DNA from: Sarcophilus harrisii
Taxonomy: Eukaryota; Chordata; Mammalia; Dasyuromorphia; Dasyuridae
Reading direction: 5' to 3'
Length of the DNA stretch: 64,000 nucleotides
NCBI RefSeq assembly: GCF_902635505.1
Contig: NC_045431.1
Coordinates: forward strand, 67,745,501-67,809,500
Of this stretch, positions 33,891 to 44,444 are shown one piece after another (the first letter of the stretch is position 1; every line of letters starts with the position of its first letter). Under the pieces are notes generated by a model. That model did not search any database. It was given only the letters and a program-made list of their open reading frames with translations, and had not been told where the DNA came from. The position numbers and the translations under genes are program-made.

Positions 33891-33894
33891 GGTC

Positions 33895-34200
33895 AGTTCA
33901 ACTTAACGAACATTAAACACCTACTGTGTGCATGTAAAACTGCCAAATTCTGAGAATGGGGGTGAGAGGGAAGCAATTTCTGACTTCAAAGGGTCTTAAG
34001 GGAACACTAAATATAGATGAATAATAAAATTAAAATATATTCAAAATAATGCAAAGTACTTTCAAGAAACAGAACTTTGACAACTCCCAGAGGCCAGAAA
34101 AGGCTTCATCTAAAAAAAAAAAAAAAAAAGGTGCTAAGGATTCTAAGAGATAAAGGATGGAGGCATAAGATTATCAGATAAATTAGAATAGTAAGCCTTA
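33895..34200 (-). mobile_element. L2 LINE 3' end
   Basis: 'taacgaacattaaacaccta', 'ctgtgtgcatgtaaaactgc', 'tgacttcaaagggtcttaag' and 'ggccagaaaaggcttcatct' are the reverse of the L2 3' end and ORF2 terminus. An 18-A run at about 34112-34129 interrupts it. Confidence 0.65.
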
Positions 34201-34551
34201 TAATGTGAGTTTGGCAAATATTTCAAAAATTTTACATTTATCTCTCTTGGGGGAAGGGGTCCCAAATAAAATATATTGTTACGAGAAGTATTTAAAGAAT
34301 TAAAAAGTCTACTCCAGGGTGTTGTGCTATAAAATTAAAAAGTTGCTTTCACTAAATAAAACTTTTATTATATCCAACTTTCAAAAATGCCCTTTTTCAC
34401 CCATACATAATTCTTAATTTGCCTTTTCACTTTTGCCAATTGCTGGCTTTGTTCACAAAGACTGGTGCTTTCTTTCCTCCTCACAGTATGTCCTGTGCTC
34501 CTACTGGATGCTATAGTGAAGTCATAATAGCAGGTGCACGTCACCATCACT

Positions 34552-34565
34552 GTTTCCATGGCAAT
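34552..34565. promoter_or_regulatory. Candidate RFX (X-box) site
   Basis: 'gtttccatggcaat' is the reverse complement of attgccatggaaac, which differs by one base from the near-palindromic RFX1-type motif gttgccatggaaac. It lies in non-repeat sequence (34390-34640). No nearby gene is visible, so function is unproven. Confidence 0.4.
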
Positions 34566-34731
34566 AGACTGATGTCAGAAATTGATGTGGACTTCACTGC
34601 AGGATCAAACAGCAAAAAAACCTAGGTGAGGTGAAAAATACATTAGGAGCCCTTCTCTCTTTTCTTCCTATTTCTATAATGTCTCAAGTTTACCTGTTAC
34701 AGCCTTTACTTCTCAGGCAGGCTTCTGGGGA

Positions 34732-34820
34732 GGATAATAATAGTAATTGTAGTAGTATTAGTAGTAGCTGTTTAAGATTTGCAAAATGCTTTCTATGAGT
34801 TATCTCATTTGATAGAGGAT
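34732..34820 (-). repeat. MIR-type SINE tail
   Basis: A run of AAT/AGT triplets, then 'agctgtttaagatttgcaaa' and 'atgctttctatgagttatct', reads as the reverse MIR tail and core. Confidence 0.65.
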
Positions 34821-35039
34821 AGTTTCAGATCTTTCACTGATCCATGAAGAACTTCTGTTTCATGAGTCAGGGGCATCTTTTTGAAGAGACTTTTTCCTCA
34901 TGATATGAGGAATCTCTGAGATTTTTTTTGAGAGACATAAAATATGCATAAGAGTAGGGTTTCCATTTTTTTTAATTGAACCCAACACGGAGATATCCAA
35001 TATTTCTCTTAATATATTACATGATCAGTAATAAGATCT

Positions 35040-35260
35040 TGAACTAAGACCTGGAAAAACTTTAGAGTTCATGTAGTTCAACAGCTCATTTTTATAGATA
35101 AGGAAACTGGGGCCAGAGAGATTAGATAACTTCTATATACAGCACTTTCTTTAAATCAGGTGAGTAATAGAAATATTATTATCCCTGCTTTTCAGAAGAA
35201 GAAATTGAAGTCCAAAAGAAGTATCATAATTAACTATTTTTGTGCCCAGGACAAGTAGCC
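35040..35260 (-). repeat. MIR-like pieces, two overlapping remnants
   Basis: 35040-35130 has 'gagttcatgtagttcaacag' and 'tttatagataaggaaactgg'. 35150-35250 has 'attattatccctgcttttca' and 'gaagaagaaattgaagtcca'. Both resemble reverse MIR cores and are probably separate insertions. Confidence 0.5.
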
Positions 35261-35299
35261 AAGACACATGTAGGGAAGATGAAGAAGGGAGTTAGAGAG

Positions 35300-35780
35300 G
35301 AGCTCACCTGTGAGATGTGTCTGATTTTTCCCATTTTAATTCATTGTTCTTGCTAACTAGTTATTTCTATGTTGGGGAAGGATTACAAGTGGTATCACAT
35401 TGCCCTCTAATTTTTCATCCCAGATCCTAGTCCTAATTGCATCCACCCTAGTTAAAGTTTTGTTGAAATGCTGAATGACATTTTTTCTCTTTGTCTCATG
35501 GCTCAAAGCCATTTTGAAGGATGAGTCAAATCCACATCTCCATACCCTAAATCTGAAAGTCTTTCTACCATACAATGCTTCTCCTGACAGTATTATAGAA
35601 ATGTGAGTTATTATCAAGAATGTTACAACAAACCAATTCATAATGATGATTTAATTAAATATGCCTTCACACTCTAACCATTATCATGTCACTTCATATT
35701 TTTATCATGGGTGAAATTTTAAGAATGATTAGAAGTAAGAAAAAGAAGTGTAGTGTAATGGTGTTTTTTTAAGGAAGGCT
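35300..35780. other. No recognised feature; chance open frame
   Basis: The minus strand is open for 94 codons at 35641-35357. The protein has no motif I recognise and the stretch near 35540 looks like a reverse MIR head. I do not call a gene. Confidence 0.35.
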
Positions 35781-35788
35781 AATATAGA

Positions 35789-35920
35789 GTCAGAAGACCT
35801 GGCTTAAAATTCTTTCACTTATTTCCCTTATTCAATTGCCTTTTCTATAAATTGAGAGTGACTAGACTAGATGGTCTTTAAGGTCCCTATCAAATCTAAA
35901 TCTGTGAGCCTATGAATCTT
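35789..35920 (+). repeat. MIR-like SINE with L3/CR1-type tail
   Basis: 'tcagaagacctggcttaaaa', 'actagactagatggtcttta', 'aggtccctatcaaatctaaa' and 'tctgtgagcctatgaatc' follow the SINE/CR1-tail layout closely. Confidence 0.7.
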
Positions 35921-36087
35921 TCTCAGAATAACAGAGCTCATTCATTTCCCATCTCTGATAAAATAGTGATGAAGCCACCTGCTTCTCACAACTTTAGAAA
36001 GATTTTTATATGAAAAAAGAAAATCCCAACAGGATGATGAAAGAATTAAGGAGACAACATCTGCTAAATGTTTTGGACTTCTTAAAA

Positions 36088-36089
<2 letters not shown>

Positions 36090-36141
<52 letters not shown>
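36090..36141. repeat. (AT)n microsatellite, perfect, ~50 bp
   Basis: Uninterrupted alternating AT. The tyrosine-isoleucine frame across it is an artefact. Confidence 0.97.
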
Positions 36142-36142
<1 letters not shown>

Positions 36143-36639
36143 CTTGGGAATTAGCATCATTATAGAACAGTTCTTAAGATACATGAACTACTTGCTGTTA
36201 ATCTTTTGTTATTGATGTATGTTCTCATCTTTCTGACCTTCCTATATTTGGGATGATGATCTATGATACTCTTTTGGACATGTATTCCAAGTGATTAGCC
36301 TGCCTAGATAAAAAACCATCTTTGCTGAAAGGTTTCCCACTCCTTAGACTTAATAAAGGAGTCTATACCAGAACTCTTAACTTCAATTTTCAAAATATTA
36401 GAATTGTTATATTTTTCATGTAATAAATGCTATCAAAAATCCATCTCCATTTTAGAAAAAGCTTTTAAAAAAACTCACTAAATGATGGTATAATTTCTTT
36501 TTTATCTCTATAATTACATTTTTCCAATGTTTTCTCTGATGGCTTATTTTCCTTATACTGCCAGTTTAAAAAAAAGTCTTTGAGCATTAAAAGGGATATT
36601 ACATGCAAAGAAAGTTATGCATCTACTGTTTTTGTATAG

Positions 36640-36912
36640 TCCCAAAACGCAGAAATTGAAGGAATGGTTAGAAGAGGTAAAGGGGGCAGATTTAGGCTTA
36701 ACATCAGACAATACTTTGTAATTATTACACCTATCTAGAAGTAGATTGGACTGCCTGAAGAGATGCTGGGTTCCCCATCAATGAAAGTTTTCAAGCAGAG
36801 CCTTGAATAACCAATAATTGTTGGTTTTATTGTATGGAAATATTCTTGTTCAAGTTTAAGTTGAACTACATTATCCCTTTGATCTTTTCCAATTCAGATT
36901 CTAGGATTCTAA
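36640..36912 (+). mobile_element. L3/CR1 LINE 3' end
   Basis: 'gggcagatttaggcttaaca', 'attggactgcctgaagagat', 'gctgggttccccatcaatga' and 'gatcttttccaattcagatt' follow the CR1/L3 3' region in order. Confidence 0.75.
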
Positions 36913-37050
36913 AGAGGAAAAAAAAACATTATTACTATTAAGTAAATCTTATAAACTTAGCTACCTTATTTTCCCATGAGTTCTTTGGGGGGAAAGAGAG
37001 TTAGATGGCCTTTTCAGAGCCCATCATGATATAACTAACCTCCACGCAAT

Positions 37051-37092
37051 GTCTTTTAAAGCTATTTGTTTGTCCTTTTAAGCTATTTGTTT
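37051..37092. repeat. 21-bp tandem duplication
   Basis: gtcttttaaagctatttgtt(t) is followed directly by gtccttttaagctatttgtt(t). The units differ at three aligned positions. Confidence 0.9.
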
Positions 37093-37184
37093 AGTGAAGG
37101 GAATAACTTGGAGTAAGAAAACCACAGCTCCATTTTCACTATTCCATCACTTATGTTAGCTCTTTGAAGGGACCGTGGAAGAAA

Positions 37185-37320
37185 GTCCCTTTACTTCTCA
37201 GGTGTCTAGACTATTCTCTAAGGCTCTAAATTGTAAAATATGTTCCAGTGTATATGGATTTGTATTACTTTTTCCATCTAAAAGTTATCTATATCAATAA
37301 AATCACAGGTCCAATATTTA
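37185..37320 (+). repeat. Marsupial CORE-SINE, family not named
   Basis: 'tctctaaggctctaaattgt', 'ctatatcaataaaatcacag' and 'gtccaata' match the downstream part of the layout whose head is at 17465-17620. Confidence 0.5.
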
Positions 37321-37589
37321 TGCAATCCTAAACTCTGTTCTTCAATATACCTAAGGCTAAGCTGCTACTTATATACAATTTTCTAAAGAATATTGGAATC
37401 AAAATCTAAACTACCTTGGTAAAATGATGATGCTCAGTTATACAAAGCTCCTTTCATACTGCATTGATATGTATTTTTAAATATTCAAATACATATAAAA
37501 TCATGATAATAATTGATATTTCTATATAACTTTGAGATTTTTGAATCACTTTATACAAATAAGTTCAAATGCTTCTTTTTAATTTAATT

Positions 37590-38075
37590 TTCCATTATAT
37601 TTAAAACAATTTCTAAAATTTGTTTTTAAAACTTTTCAGTTCCAGATTCTCTACCTTATTTCCAACCCAGTCCCCATTAAGAAACCACACATGAAAATAA
37701 GCAAAACATTTTCATAAGTCATGTTGTGAAAGAAAATGTAGATCTTCTACCCAAACTTAAAAAAAAACTTCAAAATAGAAGGGAGGAGAGAGAGAGAGTG
37801 AGAAAGAGAGAGACAGAACATGCTTCAATCTGTATTCAGACACTTCTCTGGGTATGGATAGGATTTTTCATATAAGTCCTTCAGAATAATCATGAATCAT
37901 TGTACAATTGTTCTTTGCAGAACATTGCTATTACTTTGTATACAGTATATTTCACTTTGCTGGAGTTCATGGAGAACTCTCCAGGTTTTTTCCTGAAAGC
38001 ATCCTGCTCATCATTTCCCAAATAACAATAACATTCCAAGTTCATTTGCTTTTTACAACGTCTTATACTCACAAT
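37590..38075 (-). mobile_element. L1 LINE 3' region
   Basis: The reverse of the marsupial L1 3'UTR: 'gttccagattctctacctta', 'aagtcatgttgtgaaagaaa', 'tgcttcaatctgtattcaga' and 'catcctgctcatcatttccc'. A GA-rich run at 37783-37815 is an internal expansion. Confidence 0.85.
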
Positions 38076-38089
38076 GTTGAGATTATTAT

Positions 38090-38660
38090 ATCCAGTCAGT
38101 TGTCAAATCTTGCCTTTCTTCCTTGACAACATCTCTCCAATTAGACATTGATCACTCATACAACTACACCCATTGCCACTCACTTGTATTATTGCAACAG
38201 CTTCCCAACCAATCTCCCCTCCTCAAAACTCTCCCCAATCCAGTTCCTCCTTCACCGTGCTGCCAAAAGTTTTCCTTAAAGACAGATCTCATCCAGGGAT
38301 TTCCTTTCTCAATCAACTCCTGTGCCATTCAGTTGCCTCTGTGATCAAATATAAACTTCTCTGTTTAACTTGAAAAGCTCTACACAAACTGGATCCAGTC
38401 ACATTAGTAATTATTACTCTACCTCTCATTCTCAGAGATCCAGCCAAATTGACCTTACCTGTATTCCTCAATCAGTCTTGGCCCTCAGTCTTCCAGCTCT
38501 CTTTTCCTTTACATTGGTGTTTGTGCATTGCTGGAATAATGTAATCCTGTCTACTCTCCAATTCATGGAGCTACTCTCTTTCTTTAAGATAATCCAAGCA
38601 CCATCTTCTACATGAAGTTTTTCTTCATATTCTCCTATTAATTCCCTCTCTCTTAAACTA
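38090..38660 (+). mobile_element. L2 LINE, ORF2 C-terminal half
   Basis: The plus strand follows L2 order: 'cacttgtattattgcaacag', 'ctgccaaaagttttccttaa', 'ttgtgatcaaatataaactt'-like text and 'aaaagctctacacaaactgg', down to the tail near 38600-38650. The first ~30 bases are uncertain. Confidence 0.85.
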
Positions 38661-38689
38661 TTTTTTGTATAATGGTGTGAGGGAAGAGA

Positions 38690-38870
38690 GGGATGTATAT
38701 ATGTGTATATACACACACACAGACATATATCAATTAGCATACATATATACACATGTGTGTATATGTGTGTATGTATATATACACATATACTTATATGCAC
38801 ATATATGGCTGTGGATGTGTGTGTATATATATATACACACATATGAGTATATATACATATATATACACTA
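38690..38870. repeat. (TG)n/(TA)n compound microsatellite
   Basis: Blocks of TATG, ACAC and TATA alternate for about 180 bases. Frames across it are artefacts. Confidence 0.95.
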
Positions 38871-38990
38871 TTCTACAGATAAGAAACTGAAGTTGATAAG
38901 AATTTTTTACTTGCTGAAAAAGAATTCAAACTGACACTTGCTGTTTCCAAATCCAACACTCTTAGAGCTCACTACACCACAGTGCCTCTC
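38865..38990 (-). repeat. MIR-type SINE
   Basis: 'ctattctacagataagaaac', 'tttacttgctgaaaaagaat' and 'ctcactacaccacagtgcct' read as a reverse MIR. The internal part is degraded. Confidence 0.65.
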
Positions 38991-39082
38991 ATATGACACC
39001 CAGATCAACATTTATAGATTAATTAGTTTTTTAGTTATTTGATATTGGTTTCTATCCCTCTGTATCCTGTGCTGCATTCACC

Positions 39083-39127
39083 AAATATGAGGACATCAAA
39101 AAAAAAGAAAGAAAATATGAGGACATC
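39083..39127 (+). mobile_element. Poly(A)-only insertion with a perfect 15-bp target duplication
   Basis: aaatatgaggacatc occurs at 39083-39097 and again at 39113-39127. Between them are only the 15 bases aaaaaaaaagaaaga. A LINE-driven insertion so truncated that only its tail remains would look exactly like this. Simple slippage is the alternative. Confidence 0.7.
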
Positions 39128-39421
39128 GATCCCTGAGCTCTATAGGATAAAAATTTCTTAAATGAAATGGATTTCTGCCCATTAGAAAAAGGCAACAGAA
39201 AATCAAAGATGTGTGAAATTAAATGACCTTAAGAGAGCTGTAACATGTCCAATATAGAAGGGGACCATCTATTACAGAATATTCTACTTTTCTTCTTTTC
39301 TCCTGAATTATCTAATCATTTGGAAGTCAAACTCAACTTGCAGTGATTGGGAATCTCTTATGTAAAATTTCTTGCAACCCTCTACAAAGCATTCCCAATC
39401 CATCCACTGGTGAGCCCCTCA

Positions 39422-39500
39422 GGTTTAATATAAGAGGGCTGATAATAGATCAGGCACCGAATGTAGCAGGCACTTAATTAGCATTATTGAATGATAGACA
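39422..39500 (+). mobile_element. L2 LINE 3' terminus
   Basis: 'tcaggcaccgaatgtagcag' and 'gcacttaattagcattattg' fit the last bases of L2. Confidence 0.55.
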
Positions 39501-39524
39501 GACTGTGCTGCTCCCCTAGTATTC

Positions 39525-39602
39525 TAACCCATAATTTTCCTGAACTTCAGTTATCGCATCTCTAAAATAGAGATAATAATACTTGCACCTCTTAACTCAC
39601 AG
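39525..39602 (+). repeat. MIR-type SINE, partial
   Basis: 'cttcagttatcgcatctcta' and 'agagataataatacttgcac' match the MIR core. Confidence 0.65.
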
Positions 39603-39707
39603 AAAATCATTCCTTATTTCATACTGAAGTCAGACCCTAACTCATTATTAATCCTTCATTCCAGTTTTGGCTACTAGAAAAAAAAACAGAATACTCTTCC
39701 TTCTAAA

Positions 39708-39945
39708 AGAGTTGTTGTTTTTCAAATGTGTCTAACTCTTCCTAACCTCTTTTGGAGTTTTCTTGGTAAAGGCATTGAAGTCATTGACCATTTCCTTCTT
39801 CTGCTCAATTTACAGATTTAGAAACTGAGGCAAACAGAATTAAGTGATTTACCTAGGGTTAAACAGCTAGTAAGTGTCTGAAATCAAATTTGAACTCAGG
39901 AAGAGTCTTCCTGATTCCAGGGGCAGAACTCTAGCCCTTCATCCT
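39708..39945 (-). mobile_element. MAR1-type tRNA-SINE
   Basis: 'tttggagttttcttggtaaa', 'tttacagatttagaaactga', 'agtgatttacctagggttaa' and 'gaactcaggaagagtcttcc' read as a nearly full reverse MAR1. Confidence 0.88.
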
Positions 39946-40194
39946 TGAATCAATCTGAGCAATGTTCAGAAACTTAATTCACTAGCAATAGACCCTCAAG
40001 TTAGACCTGTCAGAGATGGCCTTATCACTGTCCTCTCAGCCCATCACAAGATCAAGGAGAGGATTAGACAGTGACTAATGTATCTTCTCAAGGCACAGAG
40101 ACAGAAACAAGCAAGTGTCTTCTATAGATCCACGAGTTGGTTGACAAAGATAAAGGTTACTAAGTAAAGCAACAAAAGAAAAAGAAGCGTTAGG

Positions 40195-40495
40195 GAAACA
40201 ATGAGAGATGTTCTCAAATATTTAAAAGGCTACCACATAGAAGTCAAATTACACTTGGCACCAGAGAGCAGAACTAGGGGAAATTAGAGAAAGTTGCAGA
40301 GAGGCAAATTTTAGGGCTGATAACAGGAAATATCTCATAATTACAGCTGAAAGGAGCTAATGGGTTCCTCTTGATTAGAGTATTTTAAATGAAAACTAGA
40401 TAACTACCTTAGTTATGTTATAAATGGAATTCTTATATATTGTTCTAAATGATCTTTGAGATGCCTTCCAGTTCTGAGATTCTGAGAGGCAGAAA
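40195..40495 (+). mobile_element. L3/CR1 LINE 3' end
   Basis: 'tctcaaatatttaaaaggct', 'accagagagcagaactaggg', 'gttgcagagaggcaaatttt', 'atgatctttgagatgccttc' and 'cagttctgagattctgag' follow the CR1/L3 order to its terminus. One of the best L3 copies here. Confidence 0.85.
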
Positions 40496-40972
40496 TAGGT
40501 GTCACAGTATTCAGGATCACAATATTTAAATGACAATCAAAAAGGAAGTGGTCTGGGTCAAACAGGAAAACAAAGATGATTCCCATTTGACAGAACCTAA
40601 AATTCCTTGTATCAGGAAGGGATAAGCATGCTTTTCTTGATATGCAAGGTCATCCTGACTTCATACTTCCTCTAAAGTGGTTATCACTTGAATGACTCCC
40701 CATTTGGGAGGATAATCAACCTTCAGAGGAAAGGGGGCTTCAAAGCCAGGAAGAATTGGCAAATTTTAATTCTACATTGTAAAGCCACCTTAAAAAAAGA
40801 GTATGCAATCGCTATTTCTATTACAATGTACAATACAGCACAAAAAACCTAACACAAGCTGCAATGTTTTATAAAACATAACTGAGCCAAACAGAGGTAG
40901 GAAAACAGAAGCTAATCATTATGGAAAAGAAGCTTCCAAGCGTCAACTAGGCAAATTACAGTGCATCATTAG

Positions 40973-41203
40973 GAAAGGTGGTGTAATGAACAGAGCACTA
41001 GCCTTAGAATCTGGATCTCTCTTCAGGTATTTAATACCTCTGTGACTCTAGGCAATTCACTTAACCTTGTTTGTCTCAATTTCCTCATCTATAAAATGAG
41101 CTGAAGAAGGAAATGGCAAACCACACCAATATCTTAGCCAAGAAAACCCCAAAATGGGATCACAAAAAATTAGACATGATTAAAACAACTCAACAACAAC
41201 ATC
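40973..41203 (+). mobile_element. MAR1-type tRNA-SINE
   Basis: 'tggtgtaatgaacagagcac', 'aattcacttaaccttgtttg', 'gaagaaggaaatggcaaacc' and 'aagaaaaccccaaaatggga' with the CAA-rich end. Confidence 0.9.
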
Positions 41204-41339
41204 ATAATTTTTAAAGTGAAAGGAACCTTCTCTCCTCCCCCAGTACTGCCTTGTGGCAGGATCATAGATAAAACCACTACCTTAATAATACCTATATAGT
41301 TGGACAGATATATAAAGATAATCTACACCCTTCAAAATT

Positions 41340-42870
41340 TTTATTTTTATTTTTTCAGTTAGATGTAAAATAATACCTTTTTGGTTATGTATTTCCAGAT
41401 GAACATTGTTGGGAGAGAAAAAATCAAAACAAAAGGGAAAAACCATGAGAAAAAAAAACAGAAGGAAAAAAGTGAATATAGCACGTATTGATTTACATTC
41501 AGTTTCCATAGTTCTCTCTTTGGATATGGATGGCAATTTCCATCCAAATTTTATTGAGACTGCCTTAGATTACTGAACTGCTGAGAAGAATCAAATCTAT
41601 CATAGTTGATCATTGCACAATCTCTTTTGCTGTATACAATGTTTTCTTGGTTTTGCTTGTTTCACTCAGCATCAGTTCATGTAAATCTTTCCAGGCCTTT
41701 CTAAAATAAGCCTGTTCATCATTTTTATAGAACTATAATATTCCATTACTTTCATATAACATAACTAATTCAGCCATTAGGCATTTATTCATTTTCCAAT
41801 TCTTTGCCAACACAAAGAGAATTGTTACAAAGGTTTTTGCATATGTAGGTCCTTTTCCCTCTTTTATGATTTATGATTTTGGGGGGATACAGACCCAATA
41901 GTGGTACTTCTGGATCAAAGAGTATACACAGTTTGATAGCCCTTTGGGCAGAGTTTCAAATTGCTCTCCAGAATGGTCGGATCAATTCACAACTCCACCA
42001 ACAATGCATTAGGGTCCCAGTTTTCCCATATCCCCTCCAAGATTTATCATTATCTTTTCCTATCATTTTAGCCAATTTGAGAGATATGAGGTGGTACCTC
42101 AGAGTTGTCTGAATTTGCATTTATTCTGATCAGTTATTTAGAACATTTTTTCATATGACTATAGATGGCTTTAATTTCTTCATTTGAAAATTGCCTTTTC
42201 ATATCCTTTGACTATTAATCAGTTGGGGAATGATTTGTATTCTTATAAATTTGACACCGTTCTTTATATATTTTAGAAATGAGGCATTTATCAGAAACAC
42301 TGGCTGTAAAAATTTTCCTCCAGCTTTCTGATTCCCTTCAAATCTTGATTGCATTGGTTTTGTTTGTGCAAAACCTTTTTAATTTAATGAAATCAAAGTT
42401 AGCCATTTTGTATTTCATGATGTTCTCTAATTCTCTGGCCATAAATTCCTCCCTTCTCCAAAGATCAGATCGGTAAATGATCCTTTGCTCTTCTAATTTG
42501 CTTATATTATTACCCTTTATACCTAAATCAATTTTTTTCACCTTATTTTAGTATGGAGTGTGAGATGGAAGTCTATGTCAAATTTCTGACATATTATTTT
42601 CCAGTTTTCCAAGCAATTTTTGTTAAATAGTGAGTTCTTATCACAGAAACTGGAGTCTTTAGGTTTGTCAAACAATAGATTACTATAGTCATTGATTATT
42701 ATATCATGTGTATCTAACCCATTCCTCTGATCCATCGCTCTGTTTCTTAGCCAGTACCACATAGTTTTGATATCTACTGCTTTACAATAGAATTTAGGTC
42801 TGGTATTGCTAGGTCACTATCTTTGCACTTTTTTTCTTTGATTCCCTTGATATTCTTGACCTAAGTTGGT
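41340..42870 (-). mobile_element. L1 LINE, 3'UTR plus ORF2 C-terminus, ~1.5 kb
   Basis: The largest LINE piece in the window. Minus frame 42762-42538 begins MWYWLRNRAMDQ and contains LLFDKPK and SLFNKNCLENW. Minus frame 42541-42338 contains FDFIKLKRFCT. These match the L1 ORF2 C-terminal segments MWYWYQNRDIDQ, LIFDKPE, SLFNKWCWENW and WDLIKLKSFCT. Downstream (41340-41700) is the marsupial 3'UTR. The two frames differ and stops are present, so ORF2 is decayed. It is 5'-truncated; no target duplication was identified. Confidence 0.95.
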
Positions 42871-42934
42871 TTCATAAGTAGCAGATGAAATTCTTGATTA
42901 AAAAAAAATTTGCTTGGGGGACCCATAATTAGGA

Positions 42935-43165
42935 TAATGAGCACTTACTGGATTTAAAATAAAAACTTGGGTTAAATTCCCAACTCCAAAGTTAGTAGCT
43001 ATGTGATCCAAGGTGAGTTACCTGGCCCTAATTTCCTTGACTATAAAATGGGAAAAATAATACTTATCCTGTTTACTCCCAAGGTTGTCATAAGATTCAA
43101 ATGAAATTATATAGCATGCAAAATAATTTAGGTGCTATACAAAAGTAAGTTTTGATCATCATCAT
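42935..43165 (+). repeat. MIR-type SINE
   Basis: 'gggttaaattcccaactcca', 'aatttccttgactataaaat', 'cccaaggttgtcataagatt' and 'taatttaggtgctatacaaa' follow MIR order from head to tail. Confidence 0.8.
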
Positions 43166-43224
43166 CATTATCACTACCACCACCATATAAATAAACTTAC
43201 AAAACTTTTTTTAGAGTTGTTTAG

Positions 43225-43350
43225 AACTTACCAGACTCTAAATTTCCATGAAGGTAAGGACTGTATCATATATAAACTTTTAATCATTTTCAGTGCCTAA
43301 CCCAATCGTATTCATTAAATAGGCACTTAGTGAACATCTGTTTGGGTTTT
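43225..43350 (+). mobile_element. L2 LINE 3' end
   Basis: 'aaatttccatgaaggtaagg', 'tcagtgcctaacccaatcgt' and 'aaataggcacttagtgaaca' match the L2 terminus. It lies directly upstream of the retroviral remnant. Confidence 0.7.
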
Positions 43351-43357
43351 AGAAGTT

Positions 43358-43907
43358 GAATTGTGTTAAGGACCCTGCCTGGGTGAAGGGGCAGGTCAAT
43401 TCTCTGAGAGCCTCCACAGCTGTGGATCATGCATGACACTTGAGGGAGTAGTGGGGCAGCCATTACTGACACAGGTGTTGCTAGTGGACTGGGAATGAAA
43501 TAAATTGGAGGCAGAGGGAAGAGGAAAGAGGTCAGACAATGCAACAGCCTCTTAGCGGAGAGGTCGGAGAACAGCAACTGCCTCTCAGTCCCCTTGTACC
43601 ATCATCATCATCATCTCACATGAAGAGATCCATTCTACAGGTCTGAGTTAGACCTCTATTATCTACTGGCAGGTGGCTCCTGTATCACAACATATGGCGC
43701 CCAAAGTGGGACACAAGACAAGAAGAGCCAGCAGCATTCAGAGCTTTTTGTGAGTAGGATCCTCCTAGAGTTCCTTTGGTAACTCACAGGGAAGGAAAGG
43801 GAGAAAAGACCGGTAAGACTTTTTTAGTCAGGATAATTAAATGTGCCAACACAACAAAGGTCCATTTTGAGCCATTGGCATGTGGCTCCTGTATCACAAC
43901 AGAATTG
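43358..43907 (+). mobile_element. Endogenous retrovirus remnant, ERV2 (betaretrovirus-like), broken
   Basis: A fossil element at 43364-43901. Parts seen: a 5' LTR (43364-43692, 329 bp, tgttaagg...cacaaca, with aataaa at 43499); a primer binding site (43695-43712) matching the lysine-tRNA type tggcgcccaacgtggggc at 16 of 18 positions; a short leader with a 'ggtaag' word near 43812; and the end of a second LTR (43882-43901), whose 20 bases equal the end of the first. The 6-bp repeat gaattg flanks it at 43358-43363 and 43902-43907, the target size used by this class. Almost all internal sequence is absent and no viral gene is visible. Age cannot be estimated from so short an LTR overlap. Confidence 0.88.
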
Positions 43908-44014
43908 GGCATGACAAAAGCACAAAAACTAAAAACTTCTAAATCAAAACCATTAAGAGCAAGTACAACAAGAAACCTAGCACCATATCCAGGCAACTCT
44001 TAAGGAATTCAGAT

Positions 44015-44165
44015 TCACTCCCTCATTTTGTAGAAATAAAGAAATCAAAGCTTACAAGGGTTAATTGACTTGCCCGTATTCACACAGGTAGCAAGTAATA
44101 GAGCCAGAATTCAAATTCATGTACTCTGATTCTATAATTCTTTCCACTATACTAAGCTAGATACT
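44015..44165 (-). repeat. MIR-type SINE
   Basis: 'gttaattgacttgcccgtat', 'caaattcatgtactctgatt' and 'ctttccactatactaagcta' read as a reverse MIR head and core. Confidence 0.75.
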
Positions 44166-44166
44166 T

Positions 44167-44168
<2 letters not shown>

Positions 44169-44203
<35 letters not shown>
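44169..44203. repeat. Uninterrupted 35-T tract
   Basis: The longest homopolymer in the window. It sits between a MIR and an unidentified ~235-bp block, as the tail of a minus-strand retro-insertion would. Confidence 0.95.
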
Positions 44204-44204
<1 letters not shown>

Positions 44205-44440
44205 TAATTCCCTGTGATTTGCAGAGCAACTCCATTGGGCTTTTTAATATTCATCCTGGAAAGGGTTAAGTTTACTCTCAGTCTGTTGACAAGATTCTTT
44301 CCCAACCTACCTACTGTGAAAGTTCATAACTATAGTGGGGGTAAATAGGTCTTTACTCAAGGCATTGGCATGTTGTGGCGCATGTTTCATTAGATGTACA
44401 TAGACTGTCATTCCTATGCTTCATACCTCACAGTCTTTGA
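44204..44440 (-). other. Unidentified block next to the 35-T tract
   Basis: Read on the minus strand this block ends in A35. The minus strand carries 'attaaa' about 35 bases before the A-run. No family or gene recognised. It could be a truncated retrocopy or an unnamed repeat. Confidence 0.35.
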
Positions 44441-44444
44441 GAGC

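Noticed and set aside
38468-38934. Open frames rich in tyrosine, histidine and threonine
   Set aside because: They run through the TG/TA compound microsatellite.
43290-43577. 95-codon minus-strand frame
   Set aside because: It lies antisense across an L2 end and the retroviral LTR, with no coding meaning.
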